From: Turnera subulata
Taxonomy: Eukaryota; Streptophyta; Magnoliopsida; Malpighiales; Passifloraceae
Length of the DNA stretch: 64,000 nt
Direction of reading: 5' to 3'
NCBI GenBank assembly: GCA_028386065.3
Contig: JAKUCV010000197.1
Coordinates: forward strand, 136,004 to 200,003
Position 1 is the first letter of the stretch; each line of letters starts with the position of its first letter. This document shows positions 9,112 to 21,300 of this stretch, in pieces. A program made the translations under genes and the position numbers. The notes below the pieces were generated by a model, which searched no databases, was not told the origin of the DNA, and worked only from the letters and a program-made list of their open reading frames with translations.

Positions 9112-10487
9112 GCGGTCTCGTCCAGTGCAGTGTCTCTAGTTCCAGAAGCAGTTTTGGTGGTGCTTTGCGATCAAGCATATACAAGCCATAAACACGTTTT
9201 TAATGGTAGTGAGATCTGTTATCTGAGATGATTCTCGTTCTTGGAGAAGGAATACATGAAGACGTCCTGAAGGATTGGTATTTTTTGTCATCAGTTTTGT
9301 AGTTCAGCGTTTATATATATCGATTATTCAATTGAGAGAGAAGGAACTGTGTTGTTTAAGTGTTGTCGGTATAGGCCATGCAGCTTTTAAACACTTTGTC
9401 GCAAGCTAACTTTACATTTGCCTGGAAGAGCTATCACACCTGACTTTGTTTTTTCTTCTGTTGATCTCTTTGGCTTGGCTTGAATGAAGCTGAAATAATG
9501 ACTTTCTCTTACAGGCAGTCCTAAAATCTGTGTTCATAGTCCGCACCTGGCCTGAATCTAACGGCGAATATTTTTGGGTAAATAGCATTACAGGGAATTA
9601 TGTTAGCGTAAGCAATTTCTCAATTAAACGAGTTCCATACCGCCGGTTTTTCAAATTTTTTAAGCACTTCAACTCTGAGACCTTAAATTTGAATTACAAA
9701 ACTTAAAACTTGAATTAAAAGAAATTGTTGCGAAATCTACAGTTTTATCTAAATAATGAGTAGCATTTGAATTAGAAAACTTAAAACTTGAATTAAAAGA
9801 AATTGTTGAGAAATCTACAGTTTTATCTAAATAATTTAAAAGAAATTGTTGAGAAATCTACAGTTTTATCTAAATAATTTTTAATTGTGACAGAAAATTT
9901 TAATTTTTTTTTATTTTAATTTTTTTTTACATACCAAACATGCTAATTATAAATCTACGTCCACCCTTTTAGTGCTAAGATATCATATTAATGATAAATT
10001 TGTAGCTATTATTCATTTAATTTCTTAACTTTTTTTTTTTTGGTTTAAATTTAAATTCTTAATCTTGAACACGCTTAACTTAGCAAGTACCGTCAAGTCG
10101 TCAACAACATGGCTACGATGAACCACGCTAATCATACGTTAATCATGCGGGAATGGCTTAATTTGGGCAAATGCGCCTGTCTTGGCTCGGCGTTTAGTCT
10201 GATTTCACCCACTAATAAACACCACCTGTGAACGTTAAGCACCATTAATTAGTAGTCCGTTTCATATGCCGCCGCCACGTGGAGGGGAGTAAGTTAGTTC
10301 TAATCGACAACCACACCAACACTCTCGTCGTTTCAGTTATGCAGAGGAAAAACCAAAGGAGACAATAAGCTAAAGTGCTAAACAGTAACAACAACTAACA
10401 ACAACTAACATTCTAAGTTCAAACCTTACAAACATTTCAAAACACAAATCGTCTTCGCTTCCACTGAACTAACCAAAGCAATCTTCC
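9112..10487. other. Spacer between MAK16 and the PIRL gene
   Basis: The first few hundred bases are the likely MAK16 3' UTR. Beyond it is AT-rich spacer with a small tandem duplication (9689-9878). The last 200 bases precede the PIRL start and are probably its promoter and leader. I see no further gene. Confidence 0.5.
9689..9878. repeat. Three-copy local duplication (69, 69 and 43 bp)
   Basis: A 69-bp unit ending in ATCTAAATAAT is present at 9689-9757 and 9767-9835. Its last 43 bp are repeated again at 9836-9878. Copies two and three share GAGAAATC where copy one has GCGAAATC, so the third copy arose from the second. Confidence 0.85.
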
Positions 10488-12268
10488 ATGGATCCGAGCC
10501 CGAGATCCCACCCGGTCCTCTCCTACGTGATGACCCGAACCAAGCCTCCGGACCATGAGCCCTTCGACATCGAGCGGCCACCGCCGTCGTCGCCGTCGGA
10601 TCCTTCCTCTTCCTCCTCGACCAACAACAACAACAACAAGCACGCCACCATCCTCTCCCAAATGCCGCGCCTCACCAGCCCCACCGTCCTCGCCTCCATG
10701 ACCAGCGCCGTTGCCGACGTCGCCCAGACCCGGTCCGTCCTCCGCACCCTGGGCCCTCGCCCCACCCACGAGTCCGTCGACGCCGCCAAGCTCAAGCTGT
10801 CGGAAATCGAGGCCGACCTCGCCAAGCGCCTCGAGGAGCTCGTCCTCTCGCCGCGCCCGGCGCAGGCCGACAGGCTGGACTGGAGGGACCACCTGGCGGA
10901 GAAGGAGAACAAGCTCCGGCGGGAGGCGGACAAGGAGAAGGCCCCTTACCAGGCGGTGCTGCAGCTGGATCAAATGCACGCCGCGTACGACAAGCTGCTG
11001 AAGGAGGCGGAGCAGCGGCTGGTTAAGGTCTACGAGAAGGCCAACAGAGGAGGCGAGGAGGAGGGGGTGGAGGAACAGCCAAAGGAGGAGATGAATGAGG
11101 AGGTGGTGGGGGTATTGAGGGCGGGACTGGATGGTAATAGTGGGTTGGAGATTGTGGATTTATCGGACCGGAAATTGAAGATCTTGCCTGAGGCTTTTGG
11201 GAAGATTCTTGGATTGAAAGTGCTTAACTTGGCTAATAATCAGCTTGTGGTTTGTTTCTTTCTTTAACTCTAGTTTTAAGGAGGTTGTTTTTTGTCTTTT
11301 GTGGAATAATTGGCTGATGCGAGAATGCAATGTGTTTTCTTGTTTTTTTGGGGTTGATCTTTGCAGGCAATTCCAGATTCTGTAGCCGGGTTGAAAAACC
11401 TGGAGGAGTTCAGGGTTGCTTCTAATATGTTGGAAACCCTCCCAGATTCGATTGGATTGCTCGAAAACTTGAAAATCCTTGATGTTTCTAGCAACAAACT
11501 GGAGGCATTGCCTGATTCAATTTGTCATTGCAGGTGAGGTGATTCTTATTTGTGTCACAGATTATACTGGCTCAGGTTTTTGTTTCCTACTTTGTTTACT
11601 TAGTATCGTGTTTTGAATGTTTCAGGTCGTTGGTGGAATTGGACGCCAGCTTCAACAAACTTACCTATCTGCCAACTAATATAGGACATGAGCTGGTGAA
11701 TCTTCAGAAACTATCTATCCAGTTAAACAAGATCGCTTCGTTTCCGTCATCGATCGGGGAAATGGCTTCCTTGCGCCACTTGGATGCTCATTTCAATGAG
11801 CTCAATGGACTTCCACTCTCATTTGGGAAATTGACCAACCTTGAGACCCTTAACTTGGCCAGCAATTTCAGTGACCTGAAGGAGCTGCCTGAGACTTTTG
11901 GTGATTTGACTAGTCTCAAGGAACTTGATCTCAGCAACAACCAGATCCATGCTCTTCCAAATTCATTCGGGCGGCTCGAGAACTTGGCCAAGCTCAACCT
12001 GGACCAAAACCCTCTTACCATTCCTCCAGTGGAAGTTGTAAAAGAAGGGGTTGCTTCTGTTAAGTTGTTTATGGCTAAGAGGTGGATCGAGGTACTGGAG
12101 GAGGAACAGAGGAAGAAAATGCAGGATGCGCAAGAACAAGAACAGCCTGCAGGATGGCTGACCCGCAGCACCTCCTTGATAAAAACTTATGCTTCCGGTG
12201 TTACTGAGACTGTTGTAGAATACTTGAGTCCAAAATCTCAAGATCGTTATCTCAACGAGCAGCGATGA
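10488..12268 (+). CDS. PIRL: Plant intracellular Ras-group-related LRR protein, PIRL1/9-like (three exons)
   Basis: PIRLs are plant-specific cytoplasmic leucine-rich-repeat proteins related to animal SHOC2/Sur-8 scaffolds of Ras signalling; some Arabidopsis members are needed for gametophyte development. Exons 10488-11249, 11367-11533 and 11626-12268 join in frame to 523 residues, in line with family members of about 460-550. The N-terminal 215 residues match the PIRL1/PIRL9 type: [15 protein letters not shown], a Ser/Pro/Asn-rich low-complexity stretch, [34 protein letters not shown], then charged coiled-coil helices. From about residue 219 come roughly ten LRRs of the L..LDLS.N.L..LP type ([72 protein letters not shown]). 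A capping segment ([17 protein letters not shown]) and a polar tail follow. No signal peptide or membrane segment is seen. I saw no damage; assignment to one PIRL number needs a tree. Confidence 0.9.
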
Positions 12269-13921
12269 CTCAACATCTGGTGGATGAGATTGATGGATTG
12301 ATTTCTTCTAGCTTTTATTGCAATTGGTTCATTTGCTCTTTCTCTAATTTTTAGTTAATACAAGCTGGACATGGAGAGCGAAAGAGTTTTCTCCTTGTCC
12401 CAGTGTTTTCCCAAGAAATGAAAGTTTTTGCAGGATCATGTGTAGCTTGGTAGAGACAGCTACTAAAAATTTCTCCTAAGTGTTGTTATTATCACACATC
12501 TGTAGTACCCGTGCTTGTAGATGAAATGTAATTGGAATGGAAAATTGGTTTCTGTTGCCAGCCAATACTGCCCCAACCTTTCGCCTCCACAGTATTACTC
12601 CCTACTCCCAAGTTTTTATACATTTTTTTGTTGCCCATTCAATATGCATGCATCCAGGCATTTTGTTGGTCCTGAAACGGAACTACTGCTTCCAGCTTTT
12701 GCTTCTTTTAAGCGAGTCAAAGTTACCTAAATTCTCTTTGGATACCATTCTTGAAGGGCTGAAACTGGTCCTAGCTAGGTGATTTTTTCAGCAGAGATAG
12801 CCCTTTACAAAAACTTAGGACTACACTGGTAAGTAAGAAGAATAGCTACTCTATTTTTCTTATATCCACAAAATCAAAAGAAACGAGAATATAGGATGTT
12901 GACTTGTCCAGATAGATCATTGTTTTCGCATATCTCGGGGATATTTAGATCAGAAACCAAAGTAACCTGATTTCAATAGCCATACGCAATCACAATATAA
13001 AAATATAGTTGCCATACCTAATTGGGGGAGAAGTTTCTATTTATAGACACTATAAAGAATAACTAATTGAATAATAAAATAAGAAAATAAGAAAATATAA
13101 ACGTGTTCCATATTTCAACCACTCGTTGTCGCCCATCTCAGGGTCTTCAATTACAAAAGTTTGAAATCCTCAAAAAAAAAATTACACAAGTTTGAAAGGT
13201 ACCTTTTTCTTTGTTTTGGAGAAACAAGTCTGAAAGGTAATTAAAAATTAAACCAACATTTATAAAATCAAGATAAAACAACTTGAGTCAACTACGATTA
13301 ATGTAGAGATAACAGAAGTTACACGAAGCATGAAAATATCATGTTTTGTTCTTTTTCGTGCTGCTATGCATCATGTAGGCGTTAATGCCCTTCTTGTTTC
13401 CTTAATTTGGTCGGGTTGATTATTATTTAAAACTTCAAATATTGGTTTTGATGGTAACGGTATATTGTTTTATTCATAGCCAAACCTACCTTTAGGTACA
13501 AATATCTTCAAATAATTATTATAATTATAGAATTAATATTAAATTGAAATTACAATTACAGTTAAATATTGCACATTGAAAATTATACAAGTAGAATATT
13601 TGAATTTTCGATCGTTAATCCTCTTGCTGATTGAAATGGTGAATCGATAAATATAAAGACATTAACTTCTATTTATTTTCAAGCCACGCAATTAAATCGA
13701 GTGGTGGTAGCTCGAGAGCTGCGTCGATGGAATTATGTGAAATTAATTAAGAATGCAATATCCATGATTAATTAATCTTGTAATTATCTTGTAGTGAACC
13801 TGCCGCTAGAGGTGAAGAAGAAGTAGCAAAAAGCAATTAGAGAAGTCATTTTTAGGATCCTAATGTATACCTTCCGCTTCATTGACTTGGCATGTAAGTC
13901 TTACCAATAAAATAAAAAGGA
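12269..13921. other. Spacer downstream of the PIRL gene
   Basis: The first part is the probable 3' UTR. The rest is AT-rich sequence with no convincing gene or terminal structure. Confidence 0.5.
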
Positions 13922-14419
13922 CGAACTGAAACGCCCCGACCCGAATTTACCGTACACAGTAAATACAGGCCGAAACTGTGACGACCCGGCCAATCAAGGC
14001 CCAGCATACAGTGTATAAAAGAATATCTCGGCCCAACGACCCAAAATAGTAAACATCGTAAATAACAATACCGGCCCATTGGCCCAATAAATATAACAAC
14101 AGTGCACAGCGGAAGACTTAAACTCACTAACACTGTATGCGACACATGCAAACTATGGATCCAAGCCCGTCCAAGGGAAACGTCACAGCCTGTCTGGAAT
14201 GCATCAACCTGTACAATGAACAACTCATCCTACGGGATAATGGAAAGACGATCAATATGGACACTAAAAATTACTCAAGTCCAAAAATAAGTAAAAACCG
14301 ACCCAAAGACTCAAATAAAATCCATTATCCAATTTTTATCTTTCCGGGCCCCGTCACGGATAAGCTAGGGCCGTACCAGGTTATCAACCTGTTCCTGGTG
14401 CCAGATCAAAAAGAACCCA

Positions 14420-14772
14420 GGGATAGACATCCCAAAAAAACAAACCGGGATAGACATCCCAAGCATAGACATGCTTATCATACGAACCCAGATCATGGCC
14501 ACCACAAAACAGTCTCTAACCATCCGGTCGTACCTCTACTTACCACGTGACAATTATATTACCATCATTAAAAACCAAACTCACAGGGATCGACATCCCT
14601 ATCCAAAGTACCGAGGATCGACATCCTCATCACAATTCATTAATTATTCCATTATATTTATTCCAAAGGACACAGAAAGTAGACACGGGGATAAACATCC
14701 CAAAAATACCAAAATACCAAATACTGGGATAAACATCCCGACAACAATCAAGACCACGGGATAAACATCCCG
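14420..14772. repeat. Array of eight short dyads in the LTR of element C
   Basis: The dyads lie at 14420-14433, 14447-14460, 14461-14476, 14585-14600, 14613-14628, 14688-14701, 14726-14739 and 14757-14772. The copy at 14613 is GAGGAT-CGAC-ATCCTC. The matching position in element A (3268) is AAGGAT-CGAC-ATCCTT, a compensated pair of changes. The copy at 14757 has six-base arms CGGGAT/ATCCCG. Confidence 0.8.
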
Positions 14773-16209
14773 AACCAACCACAGCAAACGCACATTCGAC
14801 AATGCACAATCATCAAAACATGATAACCGAGTAATATAGGCACATATTGAAGGAAATCCATCCTCACCTTGGCCGATTACTCAACTTCGGAGACAATGTC
14901 CGGTACGACGCCGGCTCCTCGGGAAACTGCCCGATATCCAAACCTATACAACAAAATCATACATACACATAAATGCACATATTCGGTATGCAATGATGCC
15001 AATACTACGATACATACCCATCCCGATTACTTATCCTTTATTATTTCCATTTATCGAAAATATTTAACCGTACGTATTTCCGAATATAATTTCGGTACCA
15101 TACTTTAATTAAAACTCTTAAAAATACTTCCATAAAATAATTATAATTATCCAAAATAATAATTACTATAATTTTCCAGAAAAATAATAACCTATTTATA
15201 ATTTTCAGAAAATATTTACATAGTATTTATCTTTTCCAAATATATATACAATTTATTTTTCCAACACAAAACATAATTAATTTTAACTTACAAATACATA
15301 TTTATATACATACACCACAATAGTAATTTTCCGGAAGAAATTATTTACATATATGAAATTTCCAGAAATTATTTTCAAGGTATATATCTTTTTCTAAATA
15401 AACATAATACTAATTTTCAAAACATAATATAACTGTCTTTAATTTTCAAAACAAGTATATATATTTATTTCTAAACCCCAACCAGAATTTTGCATACAAT
15501 TTTCCAAAATAATATTCCTATTTTTTTCCAGAATTTAATTAACAGAATAATTATATAAACAGGTTTGTATGTATATATAGATATATATTATTAAATAAAT
15601 AAAAATAAAAAAAAGGGAAGATCCGGATTGCAACCCAGGAAGGGCGCGACCCGGACGCGGAAATGGGCATAACCCGACTCACCAAGCGGGTTGCAACGGC
15701 TGTGACGGCGACGGCGAGCGCGGGGAGGAAGGCGCGCACAGCAGCAGACGCAGGCGGCTTGGAGCGGCGCGAGGGCGGCGGGAAGGAGGCGCGGTGGCAA
15801 CGGCAGAAGGCAGGAGGCGCGAAGGAGGTGGATCCGTGGGTCGCGCGGCGGGTCTGCAGCGCGTGGCGGTGTCTCCGGCGACGGGAGAGAGCGGCGACAG
15901 CTGGGATGAGGTCGCGCCGGCGTGACGAACCTCCTGGTGGCGGCGGTGCGGCGAGATGCGGCCCAGAACACTCCGGCGAGCACAGTAACCCCTGGGTTGA
16001 CGGTGAACAGTGAGACGCCCCGACCCGTATTTACCGTACACAGTAAACACGTGCCGGAACTGTGACAACCCAACCCAACAAAGCCCAAGCATACAGTGTG
16101 GACAACATAAACTCGGCCCAACGGCCCAAAATAGTGAACATCGTAAATACAATTCCGGCCCTATGGCCCAATAATAGCAAGATCATTGCACAGCGGAAGA
16201 CTTAACAAA

Positions 16210-16210
16210 N
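16210..16210. other. Assembly gap (single N) inside element B
   Basis: The N joins LTR position 199 directly to the middle of antisense gene 1. In element A these points are separated by the rest of the LTR plus about 380 internal bases. The single N therefore stands for a collapsed or unsized repeat gap. Confidence 0.85.
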
Positions 16211-16211
16211 T

Positions 16212-16397
16212 GATAGGAAAGGCAAAGGAACGGCGCAGAGCAGCACTCCACTTCAGACACTTTCACAGCTGAACGCTTCCCTGAAGAAGGTCAGCTCTGC
16301 GGTGATGCAGATCGAAGTGGCATGTATGGCACTCTCGTCCAACGTAGAAAACTTAAGGAAGCTTGTAAAAGACTTAGAGAAGCAAGTAACTCAGTAG
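16212..16397 (+). CDS. Antisense gene 1 of element B, 5' part lost at the gap
   Basis: This 61-residue open frame runs from the N to TAG at 16395-16397. It matches the coiled-coil half of antisense gene 1 in element A (SSTP.QTL.QLN.SLKK.SSAVMQIE.AC, then KL.KDLEKQV). In this copy the region where A has two extra bases is in frame, so it shows which copy is frameshifted. The basic N-terminal half is not visible because of the gap. Function is unknown; the predicted amphipathic helix suggests oligomerisation. Confidence 0.55.
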   Translation, partial: DRKGKGTAQSSTPLQTLSQLNASLKKVSSAVMQIEVACMALSSNVENLRKLVKDLEKQVTQ

Positions 16398-16722
16398 AGT
16401 ACTTCTTCTCCTGTTGTAAAACTATTATGAATAAATAAAATAAGTTTTCTTTTAAAATAAAACTCTTGTTCAATTGTGAAAACGCATGCCAACAGAAAAA
16501 TTAAAAACATCACAACACTAAACAAAAACCTTCAATAAGAATATGAAATCAAATATAAACAAATTTAAAATTAAATCTCATGTAACAAAACCAAAATATA
16601 AAGAAGTTAAAACAGAAATATCTCTTGATCGGTGCCCGCACCGGACGTAAACATCCTCGAACCACGAAACATAACTCGCACAACTAACGGTGACGTCTGT
16701 TAACCTCGTGAAGAAGATATCC

Positions 16723-16802
16723 GTTAACTCAGAAGGCGATGATCACGGAAACGTCCTGTGTCGTTAACTCGCACGGCGATGATCACGAGCACATCCTGTG
16801 TC
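16723..16802. repeat. 40-bp tandem duplication upstream of antisense gene 2, element B
   Basis: The 40-bp units at 16723-16762 and 16763-16802 both begin GTTAACTC and end TCCTGTGTC, with GGCGATGATCACG inside. Element A has a single copy of this segment. It lies about 370 bases upstream of the TATA box and near the TGACGTC at 16691-16697. Confidence 0.8.
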
Positions 16803-17170
16803 TCTCGAAGGACACGTTACCCACTTGTTCTCAATTTCCGCATAAGCCACAACGTCTGTCAAGGCTCGTATCTCTCCACGATGTCCGAACAGCTGTGAAC
16901 TTGTCGCACATGCGCTCTGCTCGAGATATGACCCCATCCGTCTAGCCTCAACGGTCACGGATGCTTGTGATAAAAGATGTAAGAAATATATAGAAAGGCC
17001 ATAAAACAAAAGACAAGGTAGCCAGAGCGAAATAAAATCATGTGTTGAAAATAGGCTGAAAATCTCTGGCATGGGTCCGAAAAACGCATAAAGCAATAAA
17101 TGCAAGCAACGGTAATTCGAAAAGCAAGATTCTTGAAAATCAAAAACGGTAATCACGCTCCCCATAAGTG

Positions 17171-17178
17171 TATAAAAG
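17171..17178 (+). promoter_or_regulatory. TATA box of antisense gene 2, element B
   Basis: TATAAAAG is at the same relative place as in element A, within a short block conserved between the two copies (CGCTCCCCATAAG upstream, GGAGC downstream). Confidence 0.6.
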
Positions 17179-17281
17179 AAGGAGCAGTGATGTGTAAAAT
17201 ATCAAAAGCATTAAAGCAAACAAAACTCTTAGGAAACAACACCACAACGTTCAAATCAAAACCCCACACGTTCCAATCAAA

Positions 17282-17965
17282 ATGCCTGCTCCATCTTCAG
17301 TTTTCTTCGTCGAAGGTGCCAATCTTGGCAGAAGGAACCGATTGGCTTACAGCATGGTCAACGAACGTGCTGAGGAGCTGCCGAATGAGCTCGGCAGAAT
17401 GCCCCGCCTGGTCTTCGTCGACGAACTCCACTCGTCGCGGTTCTTCGTCACTCCAATGGAAGAGGTATTCTTCCTAGAGGACCATGGGACACTGAGGACC
17501 TCTTACTACGGCTCAGCAAACTCCGTGATGTTCTTCATCTTGGATAGGCTTCAAGAGTTCAACCTGGAGTCCACTTGCCAGACTGTGGAGCAAGGTGCTT
17601 ACTACCAGCTCGCAATGACAGCCCAGAGCATACCCAGAATGACTCGGCTACCTCCAACCTGGCCAAAGGTACGACTGCTGGTGTGGAACTGCAGAGGAGT
17701 TGCAAGGCGTGCACAGGAGTTCTCGCGAACCCTCAGGGACCTGAAGAACCAGTACAAGCCGAACATGGTTCTTCTGACGGAGACGCAGTGGCAACCACGA
17801 GATGACCACGGTCTGATTCCACTCCGATTCCCTCAAGCTAACCGGTTCGAGATTCCTGGTCAGCGTGACAGAGGCGGCATGTGGCTCTCTTGGAGCGACA
17901 GAGTCACGGTCAACGTCAACAGTGACGCAAACAGCTTCCGTGTCAACGTCGTTGCGAACCGTTAA
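17282..17965 (+). CDS. Antisense gene 2 of element B: 227-residue protein, unknown N-terminus plus partial LINE-type endonuclease
   Basis: An intact ORF runs from ATG at 17282 to TAA at 17963-17965, behind a TATA box. Residues 1 to about 125 (starting MPAPSSVFFVEGANLGRR and including RMPRLVFVDELHSSRFFVTPMEE) match no family I know. From about residue 129 (VRLLVWNCRGVARRAQEFSRTLRDLKNQYKPNMVLLTET) the sequence follows the first 90 or so residues of the AP-endonuclease-like domain of plant LINE ORF2. It includes the Asn of WNCRG, the Glu of TET and a GGMWLSWSD block. The domain stops before the GDFN and SDH motifs that complete the active site, so a binding or decoy role is more likely than cutting. 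The gene is antisense to its host LTR element. Conservation with the damaged copy in A (about 83% identity, no indels over 203 codons) suggests it was maintained until recently. Confidence 0.75.
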   Translation: MPAPSSVFFVEGANLGRRNRLAYSMVNERAEELPNELGRMPRLVFVDELHSSRFFVTPMEEVFFLEDHGTLRTSYYGSANSVMFFILDRLQEFNLESTCQTVEQGAYYQLAMTAQSIPRMTRLPPTWPKVRLLVWNCRGVARRAQEFSRTLRDLKNQYKPNMVLLTETQWQPRDDHGLIPLRFPQANRFEIPGQRDRGGMWLSWSDRVTVNVNSDANSFRVNVVANR

Positions 17966-18332
17966 ATGTATTTTCTTATTTTTTATAGAATATCAAAAAT
18001 CAATGTTGTATTTCCCTTTTTATTAAATATCATGTAATATTTCCCTTTAAAATATAAAGTATCAATGTACTATTTCCCTTTGCAATCAAAATAATAATAT
18101 TTCCCTTTTTATCAAATTATCGGTACTATCAATAATGTTTGTATTTTCGCATATTATGGCATCATTTACCTCTTATGTGTATGTCCCACGACAGCTGGCG
18201 TCCCTTGACTGGATCCATAATGCACTAACTAAATGATGTAAAATAATAAACAACTGGAGCGAACTTATGCAAACAAGACAACAACACACATAGACTGCCC
18301 GACAAGATCTAACGCCCGCTCCGCTACCAAAA

Positions 18333-21300
18333 TGAGACGCCCCGACCCGTATTTACCGTACACAGTAAACACGTGCCGGAACTGTGACAACCCAACCCAA
18401 CAAAGCCCAAGCATACAGTGTGGACAACATAAACTCGGCCCAACGGCCCAAAATAGTGAACATCGTAAATACAATTCCGGCCCTATGGCCCAATAATAGC
18501 AAGATCATTGCACAGCGGAAGACTTAACAAAACCCACATAGACACTGTATGCGACAATGCAAACTATGGATCCGAGTCCTGTCCGAGGGTACGCATCAGC
18601 TCGCCCGGTACGTTCCTGCACTACAAGCAACCCAACCTACGGGATGAAACCCCGCAGGCGAGGGGTGAGTCCGAAACGCTCACCGACGAAAGATAAACAG
18701 TGATATATTCAACCATAACACTTTCGAAACAAACACAACTATCACAAAAACAGGACAAACAAACACATCACAAGGATACTGCCATAACAACTAACACATA
18801 CCACACGACAAAGGAATCCAACTCAAACATCACGATAGAGGAATCTTATTAAATCATGTCAAGCACATCATAATCAATACTGAACCAAGACCCAAAGAAC
18901 ACTTATTAATTTTTATTACCAATTTTATCTTCCGGGCCCCGTCACTGGACAAGCTAGGGTCGTACCTGGTTATTAACTAATTCTGGATGCCAGGCCCCAC
19001 CACAATCCGGGATCAACATCCCCATATCTCAAATCCGGGATCAACATCCCAATATCTCAAATCCGGGATCAACATCCCAATATCACAAATCCGGGGTCAA
19101 CACCCCCAACCAACAAACCCTCTGGCAAGGCACCACAGAACTAGTCTCTAACCATCTAGTCGTACCACTACTTTCCAAGTGACAATTACATCATCTCATA
19201 ATCAAATCCAATTCCGTTTCCAATACTCATTATTCTTTCCTTAATTATCCACATCGACCAGTTCATCATTATTCTCAACACAGTATCACAATTCCAATAT
19301 CACAGTCTAACATCATCATCACTATTCCTCAGGTTAATCCACAATCACATTCGATCAACAACCTCATGTCACCAATTATTCACAAATAGCAGTTCAACAA
19401 TATTTCCAAATTGACATACACAGGTCTAACACGATTCAACAACAACAACAACATCAACAATTCCATAGCAAACAAGTAACAGTCAACAGTCAATCCAGCA
19501 AATCAAACAAACAACAAAATACACACACAGCATTACGGGCACATATCAAGGTTTATCTATCCTCACCTGGTATGTCTCTGAATCTGCTATCCGGTCAAAT
19601 CCCGATACCCTATACGTACATACAGGAACACAGTAATCACTCATAATGCGCAAACAAAATGACTATGCATGATACCGGTTCTAGAAATCGTTATACGGCT
19701 TGCCTTATCCAATTTCTTTATTATGGAATTAACCTCTTTATTCATTATACCATTTATACTTAATTTCAAATTAAAACCGAAACCGAGTTTCTTATCGATA
19801 TTCCAATTATTCTTAATTTTTAAATTAAAACCAAAACCGAACGTTCAAGCCGATATCCCGGCCCATTGGTCACTTAAGATAAGAGAAATCATAAACTTAT
19901 TAAAATACGTTTATATACCCGTATACTTACACATAAATCGATACTAGATTAAATGTATATCTTGTGTAACCATATTTATACTTATATAGTAGATAATCCC
20001 CATTTTACCATATATATATTTATGTGTTAATTAAAGTTGTAACTTCATTATTTAGCTAAACATAAATTTAGTAGGATACGTATATATAATAATTTATACA
20101 CATGTGCTTATAATTCATAGGTATTCATAGTTATATTTTTAGTTTACATTTGACATTTAAATCAAGTAAATAAGTATAATTGGGCCTTTAATTATTAAGA
20201 GTCCAAATATAAATTAACTAAATCGGAATTTAAATACTATAGGTTTTTTTTCTAATGGTCCAATAAGAATAAAATTATAATTCGAATTACAAAGCATATA
20301 TGGAATTAAGGGTTAATGTTTGATTAATTAAATTAAATCTTTATTTTAATTTAAAACAATTAGAGTCCGGGTTCGTTAACGTTCTTAGTCCGTTAGAATG
20401 TATCCGTCCCGAGAACATGGGCCTCCGCACATCGGCCCGTTTCCGAGCCCATTTGTGCACCGAGCCCAAACCCGAGCCCATGGTAAAATAAGCCCAAGGA
20501 ATTACCGAAACATCCGTCCTTTGAGTTCCATTTGTTGAAGACGTACTGTTCACACCGGAGTTGCCCGAAAAATTCCCGGGACTCGTCGGAACCTCGCCGG
20601 ATTCCGGCCATCACTGTTCACGGCAGCCCACAACACCCAACGTCCACTGTTCACCACCAACAACTCAACACAGCCTCACCCACGCACTGCCTCTATGGAA
20701 ACGACCACATAAACCTGCTGTCCACAACCACCAGCAACATCAGCGATGGCAACATCTCCCAATACGTCTGAATCCATCCCACAGAACACACCAACATCAA
20801 GCAAATTCCACAACAACCATCCCGTTCATCAGTAGAGGTAATAAAAGAACGGAATCAGAGAAAAGAAGAGGCGCGGCCGGAACTTACCCAGTCTTGCAGC
20901 AGCGTCGTCGGTTCGGGGAGGAGGGCAGAGGTGGTGGCGCAACTTGCAAAGGAGGAGGAGAGATCGGACGATTTGGGAGCAGGGGAAGGCAGCAGGGCGT
21001 CTTGGTAGAGATCGTGAGGGGAAGGAGAGGAGGTGCGACGTCTTGAGTCTCATCACTGCTGATGTGGTGATGGTGACGACGGCGGCAGCGGAGGGGAAAG
21101 AGACGGCGGCGCGACGCTGGTGGGGAAGGGCGGCGAAGGGGAGAGGAAGAAGAGGAGAAAGGTGAAGGTGGTGGCTTCGATGGTGGTAGAGGGCTCGGCG
21201 TGGTGGTCGGTGGAGGAGAAAAGAAAAGAAGAAGGAAAAGAAGAAGAAGGGAGAGAGAGAGGGGAAGAGGGGGCTCCGGTGAGGGGAGAGGTAGAAGAAA

